A stretch of 64,000 nt of DNA. Source: Telmatactis stephensoni. Its lineage: Eukaryota > Cnidaria > Anthozoa > Actiniaria > Isophelliidae. The stretch covers positions 774,501 to 838,500 of the forward strand of contig JALIZF010001870.1 in the NCBI GenBank assembly GCA_029948255.1, in the 5' to 3' direction. The notes beneath the pieces are model-generated. The model was not told the DNA's origin and searched no databases. It was given only the letters and a program-made list of their open reading frames with translations. Shown piece by piece: positions 11,301 through 53,706 of the stretch. The translations under genes and the position numbers were made by a program. Every line of letters begins with the position of its first letter. Within the stretch, counting starts at the first letter, position 1.

Positions 11301-13335
11301 CAGCGTTAGCCTCGAGTCAACGTAAATTATTCAAAAATACCAGTGAAAGAAATGCAGAAATTGTTGATAAAGAACAACACAACAATCGAGTTTATTCCCA
11401 TGGGTTTTCTTGAAAAGGAGGCTAAGGCTGCATAAATGTGCCTTTTGTCATGAAGCTCAGAGGTCTCTAGTAATTGGAAACTGGACTATTGAATGAAGGA
11501 TTTCGTAACAAGATCTTCAGTGTTATACTAGTGCTGTATGCATGCAAGTATACAGCTAATTGCATATAACGTGAATTCTGACGAAATGCTAGTTTTCGTG
11601 AACCTTTAAAAATTTATAACTTGCTTAATTCATTTCCAATGTAAAAAGCTAAACTTTAGATTAGTACACTTCCTTACTTGCGGTGGTCCCAAATGTATGG
11701 AAGAGTTATCCCTGTTAAAGTTTAGCTAACATACCAGTACAGATGAATGTTCATTCTATAGTTCATTTCTTATGCATTTTTTTACAAGATGTTTTTCAAG
11801 AGTTGGTCGCAGCCCTAAAAAGTACTTACAGAAGGTCTCCATTGGTTATGGATGTGAAAGACTGGGCACTATAGTCCACGAAAGCATGCATGCTTTGGGG
11901 TTCTTCCACGAGCACACCAGGCCTGACAGGGACGACTTTGTCACGATAAAGTGGTCAGAAATTAAGAAAAGTAAGAATTAGGAGACAGGAGAATTATCGT
12001 CACTTGAAACAAACATCCTTATTCGAAAAGTGTTTCTTGGGATCCTGGCCTTTACAAATCAAGTACTTGGCAAGACTTGGCCGGATCCCTGCCGTAATAT
12101 TAAAAGTATGCTTGGGATCCCTGTCTTAACATTGAATAATGAAGTGTGCTTGGGATCCCTTTCTTAGAACACGTGCGCACCATGTGACGTGCCGGCTCGC
12201 CACTTTTGGGCTTTTTTTCGAACCACTTTGTCACCTTCAGACAATTGAGTGTGCTGAAAAGTTTTGAATATTACGAATACTTATACTAAGCATTCGCTGA
12301 ACCTGTTCGAAAGAATCAGAAAAGGAACTGAAACGAAATTCTTTAAATACCAGCCTAAAGGAGGGACAACACGTCACATTCAACTGACGAGGGATTTTTA
12401 CCCATATTATTGTAGGTGTTGTTACAGATCAGGTGGTTTTTCCTTTGTTTCTTTTCTTTTTCTTCTTGGCCGGAAACTGCTGTTTGGTATCAAATGCGCG
12501 CCCGTTTTGAGTCTTTGCAAATTACTATGGTATTATTTGTAAGGAACTATGTATTAACATAGCTGTCTAGAGCGTAGAGGAACAGGGGGCTAAAGCTCGA
12601 ATCCTTGCTACTTTTTTGGATCCTTTTTTCTTATACCTTCCTCCTCTTTACTGTCTTTGTATTATTACTTTCTTCCTAACCAACTTTTCTTCTCCAATAC
12701 TTTTGGGACCTTTTTCCCCTAAAAGGTCCACTCGTCCAGGACCATAAGTTGCCTTAAAACACCGTAAAACGCCTTAAAAATTACACAATATCTCCACATT
12801 TTAAAACGCCTTAAATTTCATTGTCGCAAACGGCGACTTAAGGACCCGGGATAGGCCTCTCTAAACGTTTCTCTCTACCGATTGCACTGTTAGTACGTGA
12901 CTAATAACTTAGTCAGTCAAGTTTGTCAAGGATTGACCAAATTTATGTTATCTTTTGTTCTTCAGAACATATGCTCAATTTCAAGAAATATCCAAGATAT
13001 TTAGGCAGTAATCTTGGAAAAGCCGTACGACTACCTCAGTGTGATGCACTACTCAAAGTTTGCTTTCGCCAAGAATGGGGACCCAACTATCATTCCTAAA
13101 GACTTCCATGCCATTATAGGACAAAGAATTGGACTGAGTTACTATGATGCATACCAAATCAATAAGCTTTACGACTGCAAAGGTACATAGAGCACTAAAC
13201 ATCGCGCATTCTTTGAAAATCGATTGACCGACGATGCTGAAAAACGTATCATTCTCGCGAAATGTTTGATGTTTATATTGTGAATAGTTAGACATGGTTT
13301 GATGCAGTTGATAGTGATGTATACGATATGATGAC

Positions 13336-13369
<34 letters not shown>

Positions 13370-13523
13370 GTGATGATGATTGATGTTATTTTCTGTTACT
13401 TTTCAAGTTCGCTGCAAAGACCTAACGCACCCTTTCTTCTGTTTACGGGCAAAAAGAAGAGGCCTTTGTCATAAAGTAAAATATTTTTTAAAATGTAAGG
13501 AGACCTGTGGACATTGCCGGTGA
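8339..13523 (+). CDS. Astacin-family zinc metalloprotease with C-terminal ShK domain
   Basis: Exons are 8339-8429, 10524-10712, 11061-11187, 11789-11970, 12966-13182 and 13408-13523. Exon 1 is a signal peptide (MARFITVLFIILFGIVSC). Exon 2 is the propeptide with FEGDI, matching the astacin aspartate-switch FxGD motif, and the start of the catalytic domain (YRWPNGEVYYKF). Exon 4 carries the zinc site HESMHALGFFHEH followed by TRPDRD; exon 5 carries the Met-turn SVMHY. Exon 6 is a six-Cys ShK domain (C-x8-C-x8-C-x8-C-x3-C-x2-C) ending CRstop. The total would be about 306 residues, the size of a minimal secreted astacin. Exon 5 is 217 nt, one base too long: the frame entering it cannot read the Met-turn unless one A of the AAAA run at 13018-13021 is extra, which restores the family's usual LGxPYDY. 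A consensus-like donor GTGAGT overlaps the stop codon, so a longer form is possible. Astacins process matrix and precursor proteins and also occur in cnidarian secretions; no substrate can be inferred here. Confidence 0.8.
10714..10970. repeat. (GTCA)n microsatellite directly after a splice donor
   Basis: Tandem CAGT/GTCA units with GGTC variants begin within ten bases of the donor of astacin exon 2. Reading through gives a long Ser-Val-Ser-Gln ORF, which I treat as an artefact because a good acceptor and the next astacin exon follow at 11061. Confidence 0.9.
11234..11493. mobile_element. 260-bp MITE in astacin intron
   Basis: Inverted arms of about 80 bp: ATAGTCAGTCCAGTTTCTAA on the left against the reverse complement ATAGTCCAGTTTCCAATTAC on the right. 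The match continues through TACTAGAGACC and ACATTTATGCAGC. It lies wholly in the intron between exons 3 and 4. Confidence 0.8.
12711..12870. repeat. CGCCTTAAA-rich dispersed repeat, copy 1
   Basis: Repeated AACGCCTTAAA-type words are followed by GCGACTTAAGGACCCGGGATAGGCC. A related block at about 26950-27215 contains ATCGCCTTAAATCGC words and ends GCGACTTTAGGACCCGGAAGAGGCC. The shared layout suggests one transposon family. The exact ends are unclear. Confidence 0.5.
13326..13385. repeat. (GAT)n microsatellite
   Basis: A run of GATGAT triplets in the last astacin intron, just before exon 6. Confidence 0.9.
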
Positions 13524-13539
13524 GTACGCGAGTGAACTG

Positions 13540-13686
13540 ATTCAGTATATGAGTGTGAAACGGACCGCGCCGTGCCGTGGCCGTACCAGCGCCGTGGTGT
13601 CTATAAAAACACTCGAAATTCCTGCCGCACCGTTTCGTGCCCGTACGGTGCCCGCGCGTTTTCATCGTCATACGAAATCTACTGTA
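13540..13686. mobile_element. TIR element family A, copy 3
   Basis: The left part GTATATGAGTGTGAAACGGA and the right part TCATACGAAATCTACTGTAG match the family ends. Internal CGCGCCGTGCCGTGGCC matches the other copies. It starts about 17 bp after the astacin stop codon, so it may lie in the 3'UTR. Confidence 0.7.
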
Positions 13687-13727
13687 GAAGAATCTACGAC
13701 CTTGATGACGAAAGTCATTACAATGTC

Positions 13728-14099
13728 ATGGTTGCCATCTTGGATATTCCGAGATCCCTGTGCGCGCGGGAACGGTACCGAAAACTAGCACGAAAGCGAG
13801 GCCCCGTGCCAAATTTAAAATCCTTAAAAGCAATAAAACTTTTTTTCGTGAAAAAGTTTTGTTGCGTTTGTTCTTGCAAAAATAGCAACCGCAATTGGCC
13901 AGAACTTGACTACTTTGCTTTTCCAAGACTCCAAAGGGACCGTCTGAATATGTGGCTAGAGTTTCGTCGTCGACATGATCGCTCTTTTCGCAAAAATAGT
14001 CGTAGAGCAAGAGCTGGTAAAGACAACAGTCTGTGGATTTACAGCGAACATTTTCGTCCACAATTTTACGATCGAAACTGTCCGCAGTGGCTACCCTGA
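13728..14099 (+). CDS. THAP-domain protein fragment, probable transposon relic
   Basis: The open frame actually begins upstream at 13572 inside a MITE; the internal ATG at 13728 gives 123 residues. From about residue 45 it matches the THAP zinc-finger layout: CCVCSCKNS, then a YFAFPR segment, a Trp (NMWLEF) and SEHF. The third zinc ligand, normally Cys in the CxxH pair, is Tyr here (IYSEHF), so zinc binding is doubtful. The frame stops directly after the domain (QWLP), with no transposase or coiled-coil region. THAP domains occur in P-element-like transposases and in host DNA-binding proteins. The MITE flanks and the lost ligand favour a decayed fragment, though a first exon of a host gene cannot be excluded. 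Confidence 0.55.
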   Translation: MVAILDIPRSLCARERYRKLARKRGPVPNLKSLKAIKLFFVKKFCCVCSCKNSNRNWPELDYFAFPRLQRDRLNMWLEFRRRHDRSFRKNSRRARAGKDNSLWIYSEHFRPQFYDRNCPQWLP

Positions 14100-14417
14100 C
14101 AAAGTTGTGGAAAAGTGGCCATTAGCGAAGAAGCCGAGACATTTAATTTTGTTTTTAAGAAATAATTTCATCACTAATTTTCTTTCTTTTTTCTTTTTCA
14201 GGAATGAAAATGAATATTTTCACAACATACCTAATAATTACCACTATTATTACTAAGTTGAAAAGGAAACATCGATCCCAGATTTTACTCTGATACAATC
14301 TATATATTTCCCTCATCCTTTGTCGTATTTTTGTAATGTTTGGACTAATATTAATTTTAATTTGTAGTAAGTAATTTGATTGTATACTGATTATTCTACT
14401 CAAAAATAAATGTTAAA

Positions 14418-14621
14418 CCCGATTTACACGACAACCACGGAACGACACCATCATTCTCGGCATGCAGGGCCAGCCCATTATTGGTAGCACGGCATCCGTA
14501 ATTATTTTAGTGTGAGCAGAACATTTGTTGGTCTGATAGGGTGCAGTATCCAAAATAATCGGTTCGCGTGCCAAGATCTAGGGTTGCCGATCCATAAATA
14601 GGATGTCGTGTAAATCGAGCT
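14418..14621. mobile_element. MITE with CGATTTACACGACA ends
   Basis: CCCGATTTACACGACAACC on the left and the reverse complement GCTCGATTTACACGACATCC on the right form terminal inverted repeats around about 200 bp. There is no ORF. Confidence 0.7.
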
Positions 14622-16036
14622 CTAGTCGATTATCGTCTAGTATCCTTGGGTAAAGTACCGTTGTGCGCACAAACAACTTGCTGTTAGTTTCAGAACCTAA
14701 ATTATGCTTCATAAGGGGACTAGAACTCAATTACAATCTGGCCTTTGTTTTCTGGCGCGACTGCTGGGCACATTTATTGTAAAATGCTCCCACAACACTC
14801 CCTCGTAGTTGCAGGTAATGCACGTAAACAAACTGTAACTCCGTGCTTCACATTTTTTCAAAGTCTGAGCCACTAGGCAGAGGTGTTTGAGAAACGTAAT
14901 TCGTAGGTAAAATACTCATTGTTTGTTGGGGATATTTTCAATTAAAACAACGTTTAATTCAACTTCGACGTGTGTTTTATTAGCTATAACAGAACCAGTT
15001 GGTGGTTAGTGAATATTCCTCTAGGCAATAGCTCGATATTAGTGACCTCATGCGTCCACTTCGACTTCACTCTAATCCGTATAGCTTGAGCATTTTTAGG
15101 CGTAAGACGGATCGTTGAAATGTGCGCACTTTTGGCTTAAAGTGGATACGTCTGACCTGACCATAATGATGACAAATTCATTGTGAGTAAAATAAATCCC
15201 AATTTGACGTGAAACTTTATAACATCCTGTTTTTCACTCCTTATGTTCAGTTTTGCTAAAAAAAAAAGGAAAAAATAGCGAATCGAAATTCAAATTCTAC
15301 TCGATAACCTCCTGTTGGTTGTGTGCGCGTGTCGTCTTTACGGGAGGAGGCGAGAGTAACTCTTACTTTATACGGATATCTCACATAGATTGTTCATTTC
15401 GTTTTCAAAGTATTTCGTTGGCGGTTTTAGATTCTGTTTTCCTTTCTGTTGTTGTTCACCGATTAATCTATCATTTAGTTTTGATGGAAATACTGAAACG
15501 ATTTCATTTATCTATTATTGACTAAAAAATCGCTTCCTTGAACTTCAAGTCTAATAGCCTTGATTATGTATGTATGTATGTAAGTCTATTTTTGGCGGCC
15601 ATCTTGAATGACGTCATCACTGCAGATTCATCGATCATCCTGTAATGACCATTGATAATCTTCTTTAGTTGTAAGCCAAGTTCTGGGGTAGATTGAAGGA
15701 TTCTGAATGATTCTGAACTGAATGAGCCTCGATGCAGAAAAGTCTCGAATAAAAGCCCCGCGGAAAAAAACCCTAAATAATTATTAGTTTGCAAGCAATC
15801 CCCGGAGAATTTAGAGACAAAAGACATGGACGCCATGTTGGTGATCTTGACAAAAGAAAATCAAGATAAAGCCAACAAAATGTCTGCCATGTCTTTTGCC
15901 AAATTCGTGCACGCGAAATGGTTGCAAACCAAGAATGGACGTGAAAGAGAAAAACAATTGAGGCGGGGGATTTTGGAGCCAGTCGCTTAGATTTTAAGGG
16001 AAGTACTCTACCAATATCAAACCATTAGTTCACTTC

Positions 16037-16430
16037 TGATATTCTGGTTGAATGATCACGCACAAAGCAATTCAAGACGAGGCTCCAGGAAAACAAATGG
16101 AATATTTGCGCGCAAATAGGATTTTTATGTTTTCTCTTGGCTGCATTTATTTGAGCATTATCTAGAGGCATTATGTAATTGTTGTAATCTTAGGTCTTTG
16201 TGTAGGAGCATTCATTCATGTGAGGTCGGTATGGGGTACTGGAGTAGTGGCAATTTGAGTGACCCCCCTCCCACATTGGGGACAGCACAACACGTGAGCT
16301 GTCAGACGAAGTGATTCATTCTGATCTTGACTTTACATAAGCTTCTAGCTTATATTAGGATTACTCCATTGTTTCCTTGGAGCCTCGTCTTGAATTTTTT
16401 GTGCGCGTGATCACTCAGCCAGAATATCGA
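16037..16430. mobile_element. 395-bp MITE with about 60-bp inverted ends
   Basis: Left TGATATTCTGGTTGAATGAT and right reverse complement CGATATTCTGGCTGAGTGAT are paired. Matching continues through CACGC, ATTCAAGACGAGGCTCCA and GGAAAACAAATGGA. No ORF. Confidence 0.8.
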
Positions 16431-18075
16431 CAGCGGGCTATTGCTCAGCAATTTGGATAAATCAAAAATCACTTGTTACTCGAGTTACTAACTGGATGTT
16501 GAAGATCATTGACTATACATCTGTTTGAGATGATCACTTTTGAAAATATTTCTACTTTAAAGTTTGTCAGTGGATCTATGATAAACAAAGTCCATAAGTA
16601 TTACAATTAAAATATAATAAAGTGTATAATTGTTACAATCAATTCATGTGTATTCCTACCTTCCTTACTTAGTGAAATTATTCATACACTAAATCATGTA
16701 TAATAACGAATTTTTATTGAAATTCAATCTTTATTAGTTGTAAAATTACTACAAACTTTCAGATGGAGTTAGAGTGGTTTTCCTTAGCCTGTGAATATTT
16801 TTCGGCTAATACACATTAATAGGCGTAAGTTCCATTATTTCTAGTTATTTTGGTTTCACAGGTTAAGTAAAATTACTCTATTTGTTTGTAGCAACCAGCA
16901 ACAAATACAAAATATGCCTTGTACACAATAACCTTTAAAAACTGTTTTCCTTTTGACAAAAATGAAAGTAATCAAAATGATGTCGAAAAGTTCATACACA
17001 ACTTCCTTCCCTTTGAGTGTTTCCATGGAAACGAATTTTTTGTTGAGTAACTGATATATTTTTCAAATTGTTTGAACTTGACTTGTTTGATTTATTAAGC
17101 TTGTGGTACAATGCTATGGTATCCTAACAGTTCAGTTCAATTTTCTAAGGAAAATCCCAATCCTTAAATTTCTTTGTATTAACGGTACGCACGTTGATAA
17201 GCGAGTTCAATTTGGCGATTTAAGTCAGTGTCAGAATTATATATATTTATCTATATATTTAGTGAATGTGAAATATACATTTGATTGAACACAACTTCAC
17301 TAGAATGGTAGTAACACTAAATAAAAGGTCGTGATTTCCGAGACCCAGAGAAAGTTTATACAATTTGAATTGTCCTTTGCTATGCAAAGAGATGTCGAAA
17401 ATCACGTTTAAAAACAGTCAATTACGAACTCTAGCACTTCATTGTGATAACTAATTTGCTTTTTAAAGTTTAAAACACAGCACTGTTTTGTCCCCAAATC
17501 ATGGCAATGCAAAGTTTCTATGGAAATCATATACAGAAACATAAATCTTAACGCTTATCCCTACATGATAGATTTGCATTTAGCCTTTGGCTTTACGACA
17601 ATTGTGACAGTAAAATGAAAGTATTTTCCATGCATTAAAATGTTTTTAAAAATTCTATAGATATTAAAAAGCGGTAAAAAACGCTTAGGTTTGTTGGTGT
17701 TCCTACGTTGAAATTCGGGTTTCGTTGCTGTATTTGTAATAGATATATATGACGTTACTAGAAACAAAACCAAGGTCAACACCAAAGTTCGAATTCGGAA
17801 GTGGTTGAAGTCACGTTCAAATTATGAACTAGACTAACGTTGGATAAAAGGTCCATTCATTTACAGTTACTTAACAAACTCTTCGGCAGGTATTTCTAAT
17901 CCAGTGAGGGAAACACTATTTATACGAAAAAGAATGTAATGAAAATTCTCACGATATCGCAAAAAATATACTGTCTCATCGACCGGAATGCGGGCGCATA
18001 TTCAAATTCAGCCTTATTTGTTGAAAATTGATTTCTGTCTGATTCTGTCAGGAGATTGTAAATGACACAGACCTT

Positions 18076-18295
18076 ATTAAAGAACTAAGCACGCGTTAAA
18101 AACACAACTATACTGAACCCCATCAGAAAAATCTGAGTCCCAGGTGGGAACCGAACCCACTCAGCCCTCAGATCAATATACGAGTTTTCAGTAGCTTAGT
18201 GGTAGAGCATCCGTCTAGTTATAATCGGAAGGTCGTGGGTTCGGTTCTGATGTGGTCTTGTAATTGTGTTTTTAACGCGTGCTTAGTTCTTTAAT
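18076..18295. mobile_element. Fold-back element made of two head-to-head tRNA-like halves
   Basis: Perfect 32-bp inverted ends at 18076-18107 and 18264-18295 (ATTAAAGAACTAAGCACGCG and on). Inside, the right half has tRNA A-box- and B-box-like words on plus (TAGCTTAGTGGTAGAGC and GGGTTCGGTTC). The left half has a B-box-like word on minus (reading GGGTTCGGTTCCCACC). This looks like a tRNA-derived SINE fused to an inverted partner. Confidence 0.75.
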
Positions 18296-18579
18296 ATGAT
18301 CATCGTACATTTAGAATTAATTTCTAAACAGACCTTAATATTCAAAAAAAGTGTTCAATGAGACTTATTAAGAAAGCGTGTATTCCACACAAACACAATT
18401 AATAATGAACTGTTATCATTATTATATCTAAATCCACAGTTCATACACAAAACTATTACTTGTCCGTGACTATGCCAACACATACCAATCTAGGAACCAT
18501 ATGGTCACCATGGTAACAATAATGAGAGGAATTAAGTATTAATTGCCTGCTCTTATGATTGATGGTGCCTCAAGGCCGC

Positions 18580-18586
18580 TATAAAG
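18580..18586 (+). promoter_or_regulatory. TATA box of the mosaic gene
   Basis: TATAAAG, 73 bp before the ATG at 18653. Spacing matches the TATA-ATG distance of the other secreted genes in the window, which puts transcription start near 18610. Confidence 0.6.
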
Positions 18587-18652
18587 GACGATTAGGAACA
18601 ATGTGCAATCACTTCGTTCAAGTCGGCTGAGGTCTTCTGTATCAGCGTCATC

Positions 18653-49911
<31,259 letters not shown>

Positions 49912-50036
49912 ATGTTGTACTGAAGACTGCAAGCCAGAAATTCAAGGTACTAGCTACTGTTCTAATTTATTTACAGATGTAGTATCAGAATTTTATTGCA
50001 CAGGATAGAAATATAAACAGTGAAACAACAACCACT

Positions 50037-50076
<40 letters not shown>

Positions 50077-53000
50077 TTAATTAACCACAACACTAGCTGC
50101 AACGACAACCACCACAATGACAACAATTGCAACAACAATAACAATAAATTGCTATCAGTTGGGAAAGTAAGGAGCATTTATTATTTCAATTTTTCCCGAG
50201 TTATTGTTGTTGGAAAACAAAACAAAAAAAGCAAATTGTTTCCATGGGATTTGGTTTTAGACTCATTTATAATCAATTGAAGGAATCAAAGATATATTGT
50301 CAACATTTTGTCATACACCAGATATTCGCTCTGGGACATTTTTAGACTATACTGATTCAAAGCTGAATCTGTATTTATCCAGGATAATCTTTTTTGCAGG
50401 TTCCGTTTCAGCAACAGAAGATGGAGGATATTAAACTTAAAGCCTTTGAAAAGAATTTAAGATATATAGTTAAAAATGCCGCTCTACTAAAATCTAAGTC
50501 ATAATTAACACATCATTAACTAATCAAGTTAACGGAATTAAATAAACGTGTTTGTTGCATTGGGATTCAACTTGTCAAAGAACTTTTGTCTTTCTTTTTA
50601 TTTCCTTTCCTTCCAGTTCTTTTAATTTATTTTACAATTTATTTTTTTGCGTTCGTGACCAGGGATAAGGTGTTGACTTTCAATGTATAAATGCAATTTT
50701 TCAGTGACAAAGGTTGTCATCACAAATTATAGGTAGGTTGGATACTTTCAATTCTCTCACTCTCAGTGCTATGGCTACCCTACCCGTAGTTATGCAAACG
50801 GCTCCAAATACCATTTTTTCTAAACTTTTTTTATCATACTATCATTTTGGGAATTTTTTTGAGGGGGAGGGGGGGGGGGTTAAAAAAATGGTCATCCGGT
50901 TTGAGAAAAATATCTAAAAAGATCAATGTGATGCCGCCCCATATTATATGGTTGTCCATCAATAAACAATTTGTGGGTTTTTATATCAAAGAAGTTTAAT
51001 AGTGTATTTAATTGACGATTGTGTTGTTTTTGAAAGAAACTTTTGCTGAAATGCGCGCGCACGTCATCGAGTTCGGTTCAAAAATATTCACCCTTTAATT
51101 TTCACAGACGGATTTATTTCTATAATAATTTTTACATTTATTTTGAAGAGGAAATCATAAAACTTTATCGTGCAATTTGGAATTAATTAATCGTGTGATT
51201 CAAAAAGCTCAAATTGCACTAGCCCAAAGGAACGGGATATTTTGATATGAATGTGTCGTTTTATCAATGGAAATTGTTACAGAAACCCAATTAACTATTT
51301 CTCGTTGCCTTTAGTCTTATTAATAACAAATTTACCGTAATTTTCTAGGAATGTAAAGGATAATTATCGCCAGCATCGTCCTCTCAAATCCATGTCTTTC
51401 AATTTATTCTTGTAAAAATAAAAGGTCACAAATTGCAAGAATTTATAATTAAGATCCAAACGTACTTAATTAGCCATTGTTCGTAAGCAAAGTTAGTAAA
51501 GAAAGAAACAGGGGCCGTACAACTCGTAAAAGCACAGGGAGCCCGGCTTATGAGAGTCATAAATAAAAGAATAAATCAATTAGTATTTTGGGTTTCCTGT
51601 GTTGAGATTTGAAACGAGACGCTAATAATAGCGAGTTTCCGGTAATCGTAAATGCCAGTAACTTGAGAGGAGATTACATGGGGTAACTTGAGAGCAGTTT
51701 GAAATTCAAATCTAAAGTTATTGACTGTTACTAAGAGAGTGCGTTACACTGATACTTTAGATTTGAATTTCAAACTGCTCTCAAGTTACCCCATGTAATC
51801 TCCTCTCAAGTTACTGGCATTTACGATTACCGGAAACTCGCTATTATTAGCGTCTCGTTTCAAATCTCAACACAGGAAACCCAAAATACTAATTGATTTA
51901 TTCTTTTATTTATGACTCTTAAAAGCCGGGCTCCCTGTGGTAAAAGTCGATTTTTATTTTTATGTCCCCTATTACAAGGCTGTGAAAGTTTGTCTTTGAA
52001 GTCATGTAATATGCAGTCCTACAAATGACTGATGTATTTTATAAAACAGAGATAGTAGGATTACAATGATGGAGTAAACTAAAGCTTTCATTGGAGCGAG
52101 CATTGAACAAAGTCATCCGAAAAACCGCACAATAAAACGGACTGAATCCGCCCCCTCCCCCCTCAAAACTTGATCCCCCAAGCTGAAATTGTCTTTATTT
52201 AATAATCCCAGAAATCAAAAAAGACTTCTGATCTGAAACAAAAATGCGTCATATTTATCTTGGGATCTGATAAAATAGAGAACGGTTTTCAGAAAATTAG
52301 TGTTTCCTATAGTGTTATTCCCCTTGCGTCGTCGAGTATGTTGCGTAATCACGGTAATTTGCCATGATTCGTTCTTCAACTTCACATCTATGAAGCAAAT
52401 CAATAAGAGCCAATTAATATTGGTGTTCTTTACTACGACAACCGAATTTTGTTTGCAACTAAGGAATTATCTAAAATTAAATGGGCTAAAATAACCTGCA
52501 CTTACAGTAGCTGAAATGAGCTACAATCCACAATATAAACTAAAATGAGTTACAATAAGCTAAAATGACCTACAATAAGCTAAAATGAGCTGCAACGACC
52601 TACCAAATGATTGATTTGATAGAAAATAGAGGGAATGACTATAGACGGTTTTAAATACTAGTGAAGAGATTCAGAAGCTTTTGCACACATTCTGTTATGA
52701 CCAAACTTAGTTGAAATCTCGACTATTCTGTCATGATAAGCTATAGCCACACTTGCAGTCTGTAACATTTTTCTATGTCAGCTCGCACTTTTTAGGGTTT
52801 CGGTATAGTCAAAACTAGTAATACAGGGAAGTACCCAGGGTTCCACGCGATCCATGATCGTGCAATTTTATATTTTTGCGGTTCAGAAACGAAAAAGTGT
52901 ATTCTGGGTCTGCGTAGGACTCCTCCTCCTTCAAGCGATATCAAAATGGTTTGAATATCAAAAATTACTGAATTTGTATATGAGCTGAGAGTGCAGATGA

Positions 53001-53634
53001 TATAGTATTAGAGACCGCATAGCTGGAGCTTCAATAAACAAATGTAAATAGGATACTGCTTCAATGAACAAGTTTATTGGATACTGCACGGCCTTCAGAG
53101 CAAGAGGTCAGTTCAATATATCATTTATCTTCATTCTCTTACAATTTCGGCTTTGTAACTTGTAGTACTAGCTGAGCCTCCCCGATATAATATTAGAGCG
53201 ATAATTGGGAGGCTGATTTCTCGCCCATTAAAATGCAATACCATACAGTACAATATGTGTGAATAAGATTAACTGATCTTGGTTCAACGTTGGCGGAGAT
53301 TTTTGTCGTAGATCGACAGTGAAATAATTTTATCGCAAGAATGCCCTTTTAAAATTTCCTGAAAGAAAAAAAATGTAAACCCTTTTTCATAAATATGAAA
53401 ATGCTCATTTCAAACGTGATTGATTTCTTGTAGAAATATCTGTTGTTGCTCAAAATCTAACCAAAAAAAAGGTTAAAAATAGTCTTCAATAGAAAAAAGA
53501 TTAAAAATAGAAATATGATATATTTTCACTTTGTTGCCCATTTTTCATTTAAAAATATAATTTGCGTTCTAAAAGTAAAATAGGTTCAATATTTAACGAT
53601 ACATAATCACCTTGGCGACAAAAGCTCTCAGATC
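49912..53634. other. 3' flank and intergenic spacer
   Basis: Holds a (CAG/CAA)n run at 50036-50080, an AATAAA at 50541-50546 that may be the mosaic gene's poly(A) signal, the fold-back at 51533-51939, and a short tandem (CTAAAATGAGCTACAATAAG-like) block at 52500-52605. No supported exon. Confidence 0.55.
51533..51939. mobile_element. 407-bp near-perfect fold-back element with 7-bp TSD
   Basis: Arms 51533-51718 and 51754-51939 are almost identical inverted copies starting CACAGGGAGCCCGGCTT, with a 35-nt loop. GTAAAAG at 51526-51532 and 51940-51946 is a perfect 7-bp target duplication. The high arm identity suggests recent insertion or arm correction. No ORF. Confidence 0.9.
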
Positions 53635-53635
53635 A

Positions 53636-53643
53636 CATAAAAG
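53636..53643 (+). promoter_or_regulatory. TATA-like box of the RS-tail TSP1 gene
   Basis: CATAAAAG, 71 bp before the ATG at 53707; same spacing as the other secreted genes. Confidence 0.45.
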
Positions 53644-53706
53644 ACGGGTTTTCTTCAAGAAAGTTGTAGTTTCTCAAGGAACGGACTTGGAAGACTTCAA
53701 CTCAAA

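Larger units (their letters stand above)
14622..18572. other. Intergenic spacer between astacin and mosaic genes
   Basis: No supported exon. It contains the MITE at 16037-16430 and the tRNA-like fold-back at 18076-18295. The interval 15540-15840 has an ATCTTGAATGACGTCA-type stretch with no clear inverted partner. The rest is unremarkable AT-rich sequence. Confidence 0.5.

Noticed and set aside
18186..18260. Possible functional tRNA gene
   Set aside because: A-box and B-box words are present but the flanks form an inverted SINE-like element and the arms do not fold as a clean tRNA.
49971..50280. Poly-Gln and poly-Cys ORFs
   Set aside because: Translation of a (CAG/CAA)n run after the stop codon of the mosaic gene.
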